Part shown: positions 37,285-45,492 of the stretch, piece by piece
How the letters are laid out: each line of letters opens with the position of its first letter
Numbering within the stretch: the first letter of the stretch is position 1
Assembly (NCBI RefSeq): GCF_016735115.1
Contig: NZ_JAERQJ010000005.1
Location: 1 to 64,000 of the forward strand
Origin: Aquimarina mytili
GTDB taxonomy: Bacteria > Bacteroidota > Bacteroidia > Flavobacteriales > Flavobacteriaceae
Direction: 5' to 3'
DNA length: 64,000 nucleotides
Notes under the pieces: model-generated
The model's input: the letters and a program-made list of their open reading frames with translations, nothing else
Told to the model about the DNA's origin: nothing
Databases searched by the model: none
Program-made: the position numbers and the translations under genes

Positions 37285-38130
37285 ATGTTTAAAAATCTAT
37301 CTGCCATAATAATGATTGCCTTACTATTTTCGGCAACATGTTTTGCACAATTAAAAACCCCCGCAGCCAGCACATCAGCCAAAGTAATCCAAACTGTAGG
37401 CCTAACTGATATCGAAATCCATTACTCTCGTCCTAGTGCTAGGGGTCGATCTATCTTTGGAGCCGACAGTGTCGTCCTGTTTGGTAATCTTTGGAGAACA
37501 GGAGCTAATGCCGCAACCAAAATTATTTTTGGTGATGATGTAACGATCTCGGGCAAAGAACTTAAAGCTGGGGCCTATGCCATCCTTACAAAGCCCGGGG
37601 CCTCTAGATGGGATATCTATTTTTATCCATATGAGTCGTCTAACTGGATTAGTTATGTGAAAAAAGAACCTGCGGTTACAATTAGTAGTGCTAAAACAAC
37701 GGTTTCTGACAAAATAGAAACATTTACTATTAGTATTGATAATATTGCTATGGAAACTGCTGATCTAGTATTTGCCTGGGAAAAAACCAAAGTGATGCTG
37801 CCGATACAAGTAGAAGTACATACAAAAACCATGGCCAATATAGAAAAGGTTTTAGCTGGCCCGACGACTTTTGATTACTATAGAGCAGCTTTATACCTAC
37901 ACGAAAGTGGTAAAGATCTGAATACAGCTCTACAGTATGTTCAAAAAGCTACTAAAGCTGATAATCCAAGGTTTTTTCAAGTCTATCGCGAGGCTTTAAT
38001 TCTTGCCGATCTTGGCAGAAAAACCGAGGCTATTATTGCTGCTAAAAAATCATTAGAATTATCTAAAAAGGCAGGGAATGATGATTTTGTACGTTTGAAC
38101 GAAAAATTAATTAAAGAATGGTCTAAGTAA
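37285..38130 (+). CDS. DUF2911 secreted protein
   Basis: A 281-residue protein with a signal peptide (to about CFAQ, residue 22). Residues about 35-185 match DUF2911: KVIQTVGLTDIEIHYSRPSA, RGRSIFGADSVVLFGNLWRTGAN, then the strand FGDDVTISGKELKAGAYAIL and the DIYFYPYESSNW stretch. The C-terminus (about 190-281) is helical with TPR-like units (FDYYRAALYLHESGKDLNTA, AIIAAKKSLELSKKAGNDDF). DUF2911 has no assigned function. It starts 5 bases after the AraC stop, so it belongs to that operon. Confidence 0.85.
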   Translation: MFKNLSAIIMIALLFSATCFAQLKTPAASTSAKVIQTVGLTDIEIHYSRPSARGRSIFGADSVVLFGNLWRTGANAATKIIFGDDVTISGKELKAGAYAILTKPGASRWDIYFYPYESSNWISYVKKEPAVTISSAKTTVSDKIETFTISIDNIAMETADLVFAWEKTKVMLPIQVEVHTKTMANIEKVLAGPTTFDYYRAALYLHESGKDLNTALQYVQKATKADNPRFFQVYREALILADLGRKTEAIIAAKKSLELSKKAGNDDFVRLNEKLIKEWSK

Positions 38131-38186
38131 CATCATTATCAAATCATAGAATAAATGAGTACATTTAAGTCTAAAACTCATCTATA

Positions 38187-38519
38187 ATGAAACTTAAATA
38201 TGTATTCTTACTATTAGCAATTCTTGGGGTATGCTATACCTGGTATTTCAATATTCAATTTTATTTGACCGCAGAAGACACATCTATATTAAACTATATT
38301 ACACAAACCAAAACAACATTTCCAGCAAGGTCCTTTAGTGCCGATTTATTAGTAGTGGTTATTACGTTTTTTGTATGGTATATCCCAGAGGCTATTAAAT
38401 TAAAGATAAAATACTGGTGGGTACTAATCCCATTGACATTTTTAGTAGCGATAGCATTTACATTTCCATTGTTTTTATACCTAAGACAATCTAAACTAGA
38501 AAAATTAAATGCGGTTTAG
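38187..38519 (+). CDS. DUF2834 small membrane protein
   Basis: A 110-residue protein with three hydrophobic helices, matching the DUF2834 pattern: LLAILGVCYTWYFNIQFYL, then RSFSADLLVVVITFFVWYIPEAIKL-like content split by a turn, and WVLIPLTFLVAIAFTFPLFLYLR. It is an inner-membrane protein of unknown function, 56 bases after the DUF2911 gene and probably in the same transcript. Confidence 0.75.
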   Translation: MKLKYVFLLLAILGVCYTWYFNIQFYLTAEDTSILNYITQTKTTFPARSFSADLLVVVITFFVWYIPEAIKLKIKYWWVLIPLTFLVAIAFTFPLFLYLRQSKLEKLNAV

Positions 38520-38781
38520 TATTTATTATTAACTGCTAATCGAACCTGCATGGTAATAGATTTAACAGACCCTAATAATTATTTCATTATTTTAACCAAA
38601 ACAAAGACTTAACATCTTCAAATCTTAAAAAAACGTTAACAAAAAAATCATTTTGTCAAAAAAAAGAACTATATTCGCAGCATAAGTATTGCTTCACACC
38701 CCCAATCATTGCACACATTTTATTCATTTAGGTTTCACTTTTTAAATTAAAGAATTAACAAGTATTAACAATATTTGATAG

Positions 38782-38948
38782 TGCGGAAACGTTTTCCAAT
38801 CTATTGCTTGCTTGTAATTATATCGAAGAGAATTGCTCGAATCCAGGGATTCTTGGTTAATGAATAACTATTCGAGTGTGTTGGGGGACACAAACCGGGT
38901 ATATAATTACTATAAATTCCCTCTTCTTTATGAAGAGGGAAATTTTTT
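38782..38948 (+). ncRNA. Structured small RNA candidate (6S-like?)
   Basis: No open frame spans this part of the 489-bp gap, but nested complementary segments do. GTAATTATAT (38814-38823) pairs exactly with ATATAATTAC (38901-38910); CTCGAAT (38836-38842) pairs with ATTCGAG (38870-38876); TGTGT and ACACA form a small hairpin at 38877-38892; GGAAA and TTTCC pair near 38785-38797. An intrinsic terminator closes the unit. A long bulged hairpin of ~165 nt would fit 6S RNA, including the Flavobacteria-specific type, but I cannot confirm the family. A near -7 element (AATATTTG, 38770-38777) precedes it. Confidence 0.5.
38914..38948 (+). terminator. Intrinsic terminator of the RNA candidate
   Basis: AAATTCCCTCTTC (38914-38926) and GAAGAGGGAATTT (38932-38944) pair perfectly around TTTAT and run into a T-tract. 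The T-tract is only on the plus strand, which sets the direction. Confidence 0.85.
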
Positions 38949-39008
38949 TATTGAGATACAAGAGTTCATCCCTGTTATCTATCTCAAAGAGGTGTGTTAA
39001 TTGTTAAT

Positions 39009-39722
39009 TTATACCGAAATCACTTCATCCTCACTTAACAATTCTTCTTGTCGCAAGCGAAGTAAAATTTGTGCTACCGCAACAGTATCTTTTTCGCAAT
39101 AAATGATGATACGATCGATATCATTTTCTTTATAATATACATCTCTAACCATACTGCCATCGATATCATCTTTTGGAGATGGAATTTTTAAAATATGAGT
39201 AAGTAGTTTCAAAGATGTATAATGCTTGTAATCACCAAACTTCCACAAGTCTAAAGTATCTAAATGTGGAACTTCCCAGGGTTTTTTACCAAAAAGATTT
39301 AATTTATAGGGCAATGCAATACTATGAATGATCATCCTTCGGGCGATATACGGAAAATCAAACTCCTTACCATTATGTGCACAAAGCAAATGATGTGCTT
39401 TACTAAAATGAGTTTCAATTAGGTTCTTAAAGTCTATCAGCAGTTGTTTTTCTTCTCCATAAAACGATGTGGTTCTAAATGATCTGGTTTCACCTTTAGT
39501 GGTAAAATACCCCACCGAAATACAGACTATCTTACCAAACTCTGCCCATATACCCGCACGATCATAAAACTCCTCGGGAGAGAAATCTTCTTTGCGTTGA
39601 TATTTAGTCTTATCTGCCCAAAGGTATTGCATTTCTTCACCCAAAGCATCAAAATTTTCATGCTCTGGAACCGTTTCTATATCCAGGAATAAGATATGCT
39701 CAAGATTTAGCTTATGAAGCAT
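39009..39722 (-). CDS. DEDDy 3'-5' exonuclease
   Basis: A 237-residue RNase-H-fold exonuclease like the predicted PolB-type 3'-5' exonucleases. Motifs: ExoI FLDIETVPE (D14, E16), ExoII AHNGKEFDFPYIARR, and ExoIII YCEKDTVAVAQ, with the Tyr of the DEDDy subgroup. It would degrade single-stranded DNA or RNA ends in the cytoplasm. It overlaps the preceding serine hydrolase gene by 11 bases, so the two are translationally linked although they seem unrelated. Confidence 0.88.
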   Translation of the reverse strand: MLHKLNLEHILFLDIETVPEHENFDALGEEMQYLWADKTKYQRKEDFSPEEFYDRAGIWAEFGKIVCISVGYFTTKGETRSFRTTSFYGEEKQLLIDFKNLIETHFSKAHHLLCAHNGKEFDFPYIARRMIIHSIALPYKLNLFGKKPWEVPHLDTLDLWKFGDYKHYTSLKLLTHILKIPSPKDDIDGSMVRDVYYKENDIDRIIIYCEKDTVAVAQILLRLRQEELLSEDEVISV

Positions 39723-40872
39723 TCTCTAACATTTTATATGCTTCTTCAATAAAAACAAAGAAATCCTCGGTAAATGATTCTCCCGGCACAAACTGTCCTC
39801 TATGATGCCCTAAACGCACAATAATCACATCATCTTCTGGGACACAAATCACATACTGACCTAAAATACCTCTCATGGCAAAAATTTCTTTATCCAAATG
39901 ATCAGATAACCAAAACCCATAGCCATACATATCGTCTTTTTCGAATCTTTTCTTGGTTGCTAATTTGGTAAACGCTGCTGGTAGAATTTGCTGTCCTGCA
40001 AAAACACCATTATTCTTAAACAATACCCCAAAACGAGCAAAATCTCTGGCATTACTAGCTACACAACAATACGCTTTTTCCATACCACTATCTTCGCTAT
40101 CAAGTTGCCAAATCGCTTCTTGTTCCATCCCCATAGGTTTCCAAAAGCTCTCGCTCAAATATTCTGATAAACTTTTTCCAGTTGCTTTCTCGATAACCAT
40201 CCCAAGTAATTGGGTGTTCCCGCTTAGGTATTTAAACTCTTTTCCGGGTTCTTCAACTACTTCTAATCCCAACAATACTTCTCTAATGTTTGTATCATAA
40301 TAGGCTTTGGCCGTTATCGAAAATGGGCTTTTATAACTTTCCTCCCAATTAAGTCCAGAAGACATTGATGAAAGATCTCCTACGGTTGTCTTTGCTGCAA
40401 GTCCTTCAGAAAATTCTGGAAAGAAATCTCCAAGCGGCTGATCTAAACTTTTAATATACCCATCCATTATAGCCTTACCCAACATAGCGGTAACCATACT
40501 TTTGGCCATTGAAAAAGAATTGGTTTTAGATTCGGTTCCAAATCCATCGGCATAATTCTCATACCAAATGCTATCATTCTTGATGATCATATAGGCTACA
40601 GTTCCTAATTCTTCATTAATTTCATTTAATCGATCCGTACTTTTAGAAGTATTATATTCTTTATGTAATGCCCAAGGTATTTTAGCAGTTCCTTTTTCAA
40701 TGGTACGATTATCAAAATGTGTATAATCATCTAAATAAGCAGTATTATGACCTGTCAGATACACTACTCTTACTCCTTTAAAAATATATTCGGAATCAAA
40801 TACATATAACAAGGCTACACAAAGAAAGAGTATAGCGAAAAATACTTTGAGAAATTTTTTGAAGATTTTCAT
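39712..40872 (-). CDS. Class C beta-lactamase-like serine hydrolase
   Basis: A 386-residue membrane-anchored serine hydrolase, with an N-terminal hydrophobic helix (about 5-25). The active-site SxxK is S121-M-A-K124 in FSMAKSM, the second motif is YLSGN in the YxN position, and GHHRGQ near 355 replaces the KTG-type triad. The family includes esterases, D-peptidases and beta-lactamases; the anchor and large extracytoplasmic domain suggest a periplasmic enzyme. Two palindromes lie upstream of its start (40945-40964 and 40997-41013). Confidence 0.9.
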   Translation of the reverse strand: MKIFKKFLKVFFAILFLCVALLYVFDSEYIFKGVRVVYLTGHNTAYLDDYTHFDNRTIEKGTAKIPWALHKEYNTSKSTDRLNEINEELGTVAYMIIKNDSIWYENYADGFGTESKTNSFSMAKSMVTAMLGKAIMDGYIKSLDQPLGDFFPEFSEGLAAKTTVGDLSSMSSGLNWEESYKSPFSITAKAYYDTNIREVLLGLEVVEEPGKEFKYLSGNTQLLGMVIEKATGKSLSEYLSESFWKPMGMEQEAIWQLDSEDSGMEKAYCCVASNARDFARFGVLFKNNGVFAGQQILPAAFTKLATKKRFEKDDMYGYGFWLSDHLDKEIFAMRGILGQYVICVPEDDVIIVRLGHHRGQFVPGESFTEDFFVFIEEAYKMLENAS

Positions 40873-40944
40873 ATTAAGATTTAAAAAGTGTAAAAATTGA
40901 GTTCATGCCAATTTAATTAAAAAAAATGAATGACTCAGAATGCA

Positions 40945-40964
40945 ATACTACGATATCGTAGTAT
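40945..40964. promoter_or_regulatory. Perfect 20-bp palindrome
   Basis: ATACTACGAT is followed by its reverse complement ATCGTAGTAT, 73-92 bases before the serine hydrolase start. There is no T-run on the gene's strand, so it looks like an operator more than a terminator. Confidence 0.45.
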
Positions 40965-40996
40965 CATTTTTCGAAACTGGGAATATAGGAAGTAAA

Positions 40997-41013
40997 ATAG
41001 TACAGCGTACTAT
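40997..41013. promoter_or_regulatory. Second small inverted repeat
   Basis: ATAGTAC, AGC, GTACTAT: exact 7-bp arms between the end of ogt and the serine hydrolase. It may act with the larger palindrome or end the ogt transcript. Confidence 0.3.
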
Positions 41014-41026
41014 GATGATTTGTTAA

Positions 41027-41506
41027 TCAAAACAAAGACTGTTGTTTTACAGGGTTTTCGTGATCCAACAACCATTTTTTGCGCCATAAGCCTCCGGCAT
41101 ATCCCGTTAGCGACCCATCACTACCAATTACTCGATGGCACGGCACAATAATCCAAAGCGGATTTTTGCCATTTGCCGAAGCTGCGGCCCTGATACATTT
41201 TGGATCTCCTAGTTTTTTGGCCATATCCAAGTATGTAGCTGTCTTACCAAAAGGAATATGTAATAATTCTTCCCAAACTTTTTTTTGAAATTCGGTTCCG
41301 GAAGGATTGAGTTTTAAATCAAAAACGGTACGTTTCCCATCAAAATACTCTTTGAGTTGAGTACAGGCTTCTTGTATATAAGGATGTATTTCTTTTGAAG
41401 GTTTGTCTGTTGATTGCTGAGTGACTGAAACGCTAACGACTCCATTTTCATCCCCCGATATCGTGGCAATTCCTAAAGGTGTTTCTAAATAAGCCTTTTG
41501 AGTCAT
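41027..41506 (-). CDS. ogt: Methylated-DNA-protein-cysteine methyltransferase
   Basis: A 159-residue suicide enzyme that removes the alkyl group from O6-methylguanine. The active-site PCHR is at 122-125 (C123), in IIVPCHRVIGSDGSLTGYAG. The helix-turn-helix core is FQKKVWEELLHIPFGKTATY. There is no AdaA domain, so this is the constitutive Ogt-like form. Its ATG overlaps the stop of the upstream CNNM-like gene by 4 bases (ATGA), so the two are coupled in one transcript. Confidence 0.93.
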   Translation of the reverse strand: MTQKAYLETPLGIATISGDENGVVSVSVTQQSTDKPSKEIHPYIQEACTQLKEYFDGKRTVFDLKLNPSGTEFQKKVWEELLHIPFGKTATYLDMAKKLGDPKCIRAAASANGKNPLWIIVPCHRVIGSDGSLTGYAGGLWRKKWLLDHENPVKQQSLF

Positions 41507-42591
41507 TCTTCTGTTGTATCATCATCAAGAATTCCTAATCTTCTTGCACGGTTTTCCCAGTTTTTTCGAGCCAGGTCCTGCATATTAGCATCGGTATCGC
41601 TTTCGTCTACAATTTCAAGCCCCAATAAGGTTTCGATCACATCTTCCATGGTTACAATACCACTTACCGAACCATACTCATCAACTACCAGGGCTACGTG
41701 TTCTCGTTGCTCTACCAATTTCTCAAATAAATCAGGTACTGCAACATTTCGACTCACTACAAACAACTGCCGTTTGAGATCACCAAGTTTTTTATCATGA
41801 TGGTCTTCTGCCATTTCTTTATATACCTCATCCTTGAGCACATATCCTGTAATATGATCGAGATTATCTTTATAAACAGGTATTCTAGAAAAACGTAAAT
41901 TCTTATTAGCTTCAAAAAAATCTTGAATACTTTCATCTTCAGATGCCATTTTTAACACGGTTCTGGGAGTCATAATACTCTTGGCAGGTATGGCTTTAAA
42001 ATTGAGTAAATTTCGAATCACCTTAGATTCTGATTCTTCAAAAACGCCTTCTTCTTCTGCAATATCGGCCATAGCCGAAAAATCTTCTCTACTCAAAACA
42101 GAACCATGATGCCCTTTACCACCAATAAGTTTGGTTGTTAGCTGAAGTAACCATAGAATCCCTGTATACTTAAGTGGAGCAATTAGTATGATTAATGCTT
42201 TTGATGTAAAATTGGCCAATTGTTTCCAATAAGTAGCCCCAATGGTTTTGGGTATAATTTCAGAAACTACTAAAATCAATATGGTCATAATGGCAGATAC
42301 GATCCCTACCATATTGACGCCTAGTATTTCAAACTTATATGGCAATTGCTCTGCCTGAACACCCACCAAAATAGCTCCAACGGTATGTGCTATTGTATTT
42401 AATGTAAGAATCGCAATAAGAGGCTTGTCTACATCTTTTTTAAGATTTTCTAAGGTAATCGCGTACGACTTTCCTTCTTTATTTTTAACATTTATAAATG
42501 TTGGTGTAACACTAAGTAGTACCGCTTCTAAAATCGAACATAAAAACGAAAAGAAAATAGAAAGTACAGCGTAAATAATTAGTAAGGTCAT
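41503..42591 (-). CDS. CNNM/hemolysin-C-family membrane protein with CBS pair
   Basis: A 362-residue protein with a DUF21/CNNM transmembrane domain (about 1-175, four hydrophobic stretches starting TLLIIYAVLSIFFSFLCSIL) and a tandem CBS pair (about 200-320), including RTVLKMASEDESIQDFF, ILR-type loops, and HVALVVDEYGSVSGIVTMED. The family is linked to magnesium transport; here the usual C-terminal CorC_HlyC domain is missing, so the protein is a shorter variant. It overlaps ogt by 4 bases. Confidence 0.88.
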   Translation of the reverse strand: MTLLIIYAVLSIFFSFLCSILEAVLLSVTPTFINVKNKEGKSYAITLENLKKDVDKPLIAILTLNTIAHTVGAILVGVQAEQLPYKFEILGVNMVGIVSAIMTILILVVSEIIPKTIGATYWKQLANFTSKALIILIAPLKYTGILWLLQLTTKLIGGKGHHGSVLSREDFSAMADIAEEEGVFEESESKVIRNLLNFKAIPAKSIMTPRTVLKMASEDESIQDFFEANKNLRFSRIPVYKDNLDHITGYVLKDEVYKEMAEDHHDKKLGDLKRQLFVVSRNVAVPDLFEKLVEQREHVALVVDEYGSVSGIVTMEDVIETLLGLEIVDESDTDANMQDLARKNWENRARRLGILDDDTTEE

Positions 42592-42652
42592 TGTATTAGA
42601 TATGTACTGCTAAAGTAAGGATTTGAACTCAAAAATTAACAATGTGTTTTTG

Positions 42653-43042
42653 TTATTTACCTACTTCGGTCATATATATTTCTAAGGCCTTTAATTCTTC
42701 TTCAGAAAATGTTTTGATAATAGCAAAATTGGTTTTCATTACCGTATACGTTTCAGGATCTACAATAGGCTCGGCTTCTTGCTTTAAAAATGCCACAAGA
42801 TCTGCGTTTTGTTCTTTGTAGGTTTTCATGATTTCTACAACTCCCGGGCCTATAGATTTTTTATCTATTTTGTGACAGGTATAGCATTTTCCTTTACCTT
42901 CAAAAATTTTTTTACCAATATCAAAAGATGAAATTTCTTTTTGCTTAGCTCCAATTTTAATTTCGTCTTTTTCTTTTTTTTCAGATTTACAGCTTATAAA
43001 AAACAAAGCCGTTATTATATACACTAAACCTATTTTTGGCAT
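42653..43042 (-). CDS. Lipoprotein cytochrome c
   Basis: A 129-residue lipoprotein (lipobox FISC, Cys 18) with a single-haem cytochrome c domain: the binding motif C53-Y-T-C56-H57, the GKGKCYTCHKID context, and a candidate axial Met in YTVMKTNF. It would carry electrons in the periplasm or at the outer face of the inner membrane. It lies 8 bases after the TerB-like gene on the same strand. The partner oxidoreductase is not in the window. Confidence 0.9.
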   Translation of the reverse strand: MPKIGLVYIITALFFISCKSEKKEKDEIKIGAKQKEISSFDIGKKIFEGKGKCYTCHKIDKKSIGPGVVEIMKTYKEQNADLVAFLKQEAEPIVDPETYTVMKTNFAIIKTFSEEELKALEIYMTEVGK

Positions 43043-43050
43043 ATATTTCT

Positions 43051-43437
43051 TTATTTATATTTTTCCTTTATCTTTTCTATATCGTTCTTAAACCGTTCTA
43101 ACAAATCTTTCGAAAAATTAGTAATTACTTGTTCTTCATTAGCATCAACTCCTTTAGTTGCTTCGGCAATTTTGGTAAGCGCATAGAGCATAAAATCATA
43201 TTCCATATCAGGACCATTATCAGAAAATACTTCGATTATGTTCTTGTATAAGGTTTCTATATCATTTTGGTTATCACTTTCATAATCAAAAGACCATTTT
43301 ATCTCCTCGCCTTTAGGATGGCCTTTCAAGATTTCTTCAAGAGTTTCTACTTCTTCTTTCTGGATAACTCCATCACTCATGGCCAATACGTATAGTAATT
43401 CGCCAAATGTCTGATATAATCTTTCTCTACTTACCAT
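43051..43437 (-). CDS. TerB-like protein
   Basis: A 128-residue, acidic, all-helical protein resembling TerB (tellurite-resistance) domains: LLYVLAMSDGVIQKEEVETL near the start, with a repeat-like DAN-type segment TKGVDANEEQVITNFSKDLL at the end. TerB-type proteins bind metal and stress partners; the two acidic loops (DGVIQKEE and DANEEQ) are the probable sites. It lies between hemB and the cytochrome gene, and all three may be cotranscribed. Confidence 0.75.
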   Translation of the reverse strand: MVSRERLYQTFGELLYVLAMSDGVIQKEEVETLEEILKGHPKGEEIKWSFDYESDNQNDIETLYKNIIEVFSDNGPDMEYDFMLYALTKIAEATKGVDANEEQVITNFSKDLLERFKNDIEKIKEKYK

Positions 43438-43460
43438 AGTTTATCATTTTTGATCGTATA

Positions 43461-44471
43461 TCATCCTAGTAATTTTACCACATCTTTAGCAAAATAACTG
43501 GCAATAATGTGCGCTCCTGCTCTTTTAAAAGCCATTATTTGTTCTAACATAACGGCATCATGATCTAGCCAACCTTTTTCTGCAGCTGCTTTAAGCATAG
43601 CATACTCGCCGCTTACTTGATATACCGCCACAGGAACATCAACGTTATCTCTGACCTCTCTAACCAGATCTAAATAGCACAATCCTGGTTTTACCATTAC
43701 AATATCTGCTCCTTCTTCGATATCCATAAGCGTTTCTTTAATGGCTTCTTCGCGATTAGCAAAGTCCATTTGATATGTTTTTTTATCACCAAATCCTGGT
43801 GCAGAATCTAATGCATCCCGAAATGGTCCATAAAATGCCGATGCATATTTAGCACTATAGCTCATAATCCCCGTATTGACATAATTTTCTTCTTCCAGGA
43901 TCTCTCTGATAGAAAGTATACGGCCATCCATCATATCACTGGGAGCTACAAAATCAGCTCCCGCTTGAGCATGAGATAACGACATTTCTGCCAAAACTTC
44001 ACAAGTTTCATCATTAACGATATATCCATTCTTTACAATGCCATCGTGACCATAAGAAGAATACGGATCCAGTGCCACATCGGTCATGACCAACATATCT
44101 GGGGTTACTTCTTTTACCGTTTTTACAGCTCTTTGCATTAATCCGTCTGGATTTAATGCTTCGGTTCCCTTATTATCTTTTAGGGTATCAGGTACCTTCA
44201 CAAATAATAATACCGATTTTAATCCCATAGACCAAAGCTCTTTAACCTCATTCTTAAGCAAGTCCAGACTATATCTATAATAACCAGGCATAGAAGCTAT
44301 TTCTTCCTGTACACCTTTTCCTTCTACGACAAAAAGTGGAACTAAAAAATCATGGGGAGTAATTGTGTTTTCTCTAACCAAAGAACGAATGGCTTCATTG
44401 GTTCTTAATCGTCTGTTTCTACGAAGTTGTTGCATTCCTAACTTTAAATTGATAGGTGTAAAGATACTCAT
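43461..44471 (-). CDS. hemB: Delta-aminolevulinic acid dehydratase
   Basis: Condenses two 5-aminolevulinate molecules to porphobilinogen. Length 336 matches HemB. Signatures: PLFVVEGKGVQEEIASMPG near the start, the metal and substrate region SHAQAGADFVAPSDMMDGR, the first catalytic Lys in MSYSAKYASAFYGPFRDA, and the second in MVKPGLCYLDLVREV. The usual cysteine-rich zinc site is not apparent, since TDVALDPYSSYGHDG has no cysteines, which fits the Mg-type of HemB. It heads a minus-strand set and diverges from an ABC transporter gene. Confidence 0.95.
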   Translation of the reverse strand: MSIFTPINLKLGMQQLRRNRRLRTNEAIRSLVRENTITPHDFLVPLFVVEGKGVQEEIASMPGYYRYSLDLLKNEVKELWSMGLKSVLLFVKVPDTLKDNKGTEALNPDGLMQRAVKTVKEVTPDMLVMTDVALDPYSSYGHDGIVKNGYIVNDETCEVLAEMSLSHAQAGADFVAPSDMMDGRILSIREILEEENYVNTGIMSYSAKYASAFYGPFRDALDSAPGFGDKKTYQMDFANREEAIKETLMDIEEGADIVMVKPGLCYLDLVREVRDNVDVPVAVYQVSGEYAMLKAAAEKGWLDHDAVMLEQIMAFKRAGAHIIASYFAKDVVKLLG

Positions 44472-44604
44472 ATCTCAAATACGAGAGATCATGTATGAAT
44501 ACTTATTTAAAGATATATTTACTAGAAAAATATATCAAATCCTGTAACAAAACCTTAACATGTGCTACTAACATAACAATACATAAATTGCAAACTTTGA
44601 ACTT

Positions 44605-45492
44605 ATGCTAACCATAAAAAATCTCAACAAAACGTATCCCAACGGTACCCAGGCATTACATGATGTTACTTTGACTTTAGAAAAAGGAATGTTTGGTCTT
44701 TTAGGACCCAATGGAGCAGGAAAATCTTCTTTGATGAGAACTATTGCCACATTACAATTAGCCGATTCTGGTACGATTGAGTTTGATGGTATCGATGTCT
44801 TTAAACAACCCGAAGAATTGAGAAAAGTTCTCGGATATCTACCACAGGATTTTGGAGTATACCCAAAGGTATCTGCTGAGATGATGCTGGATCATATTGC
44901 CAAAGTAAAGGGAATTACTAATAAAAATGAGCGCAAAGGTTATGTAGCCGATTTATTAAATAAAGTAAACCTGTATAAATTTAGAAATCGTAACCTTGGA
45001 GATTATTCTGGAGGGATGCGCCAACGCTTTGGTATAGCACAAGCTTTGTTAGGCAATCCTAAATTAATTATTGTTGATGAGCCTACTGCGGGTCTTGATC
45101 CTTTAGAGCGAAACCGATTTCATAACTTATTAAGCGAATTAGGTGAAAATGCCGTAGTAATTCTAAGTACCCACATCGTAGATGATGTCACCAATTTGTG
45201 TCAAAATATGGCTGTATTTAATGAAGGCCGAATCCTAGTACAAGGCAACCCACAAGAATTGTCCGATCGATTAAATGGCAAAGTTTTCAGAAAACATATA
45301 GAAAAGTCTGAATTAGAAGCTGTTGAAAATGAGTTCGTAGTACTATCAAATTACCTTAGAGGAGGTCAGTTTTATGTCAATATATATAGTGATACCAATC
45401 CCGGACAAGGTTTTGAACCTGTACATAATGATCTTGAAGATTTCTATTTCTACTGTATCAATAAAAAAGAAGAACAGGAGGCTACAATATGA
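44605..45492 (+). CDS. ABC transporter ATP-binding protein
   Basis: A 295-residue ABC ATPase. Walker A is GPNGAGKSS (about 33-41), the signature is YSGGMRQRFGIAQ, Walker B is LIIVDEPTAGLD, and the H-loop His is in LSTHIVDDV. It should energise the membrane partner encoded next, which overlaps by 4 bases (ATGA). The pair corresponds to a common Bacteroidota type in which an ABC-2 permease is fused to an M1-family peptidase. Confidence 0.93.
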   Translation: MLTIKNLNKTYPNGTQALHDVTLTLEKGMFGLLGPNGAGKSSLMRTIATLQLADSGTIEFDGIDVFKQPEELRKVLGYLPQDFGVYPKVSAEMMLDHIAKVKGITNKNERKGYVADLLNKVNLYKFRNRNLGDYSGGMRQRFGIAQALLGNPKLIIVDEPTAGLDPLERNRFHNLLSELGENAVVILSTHIVDDVTNLCQNMAVFNEGRILVQGNPQELSDRLNGKVFRKHIEKSELEAVENEFVVLSNYLRGGQFYVNIYSDTNPGQGFEPVHNDLEDFYFYCINKKEEQEATI

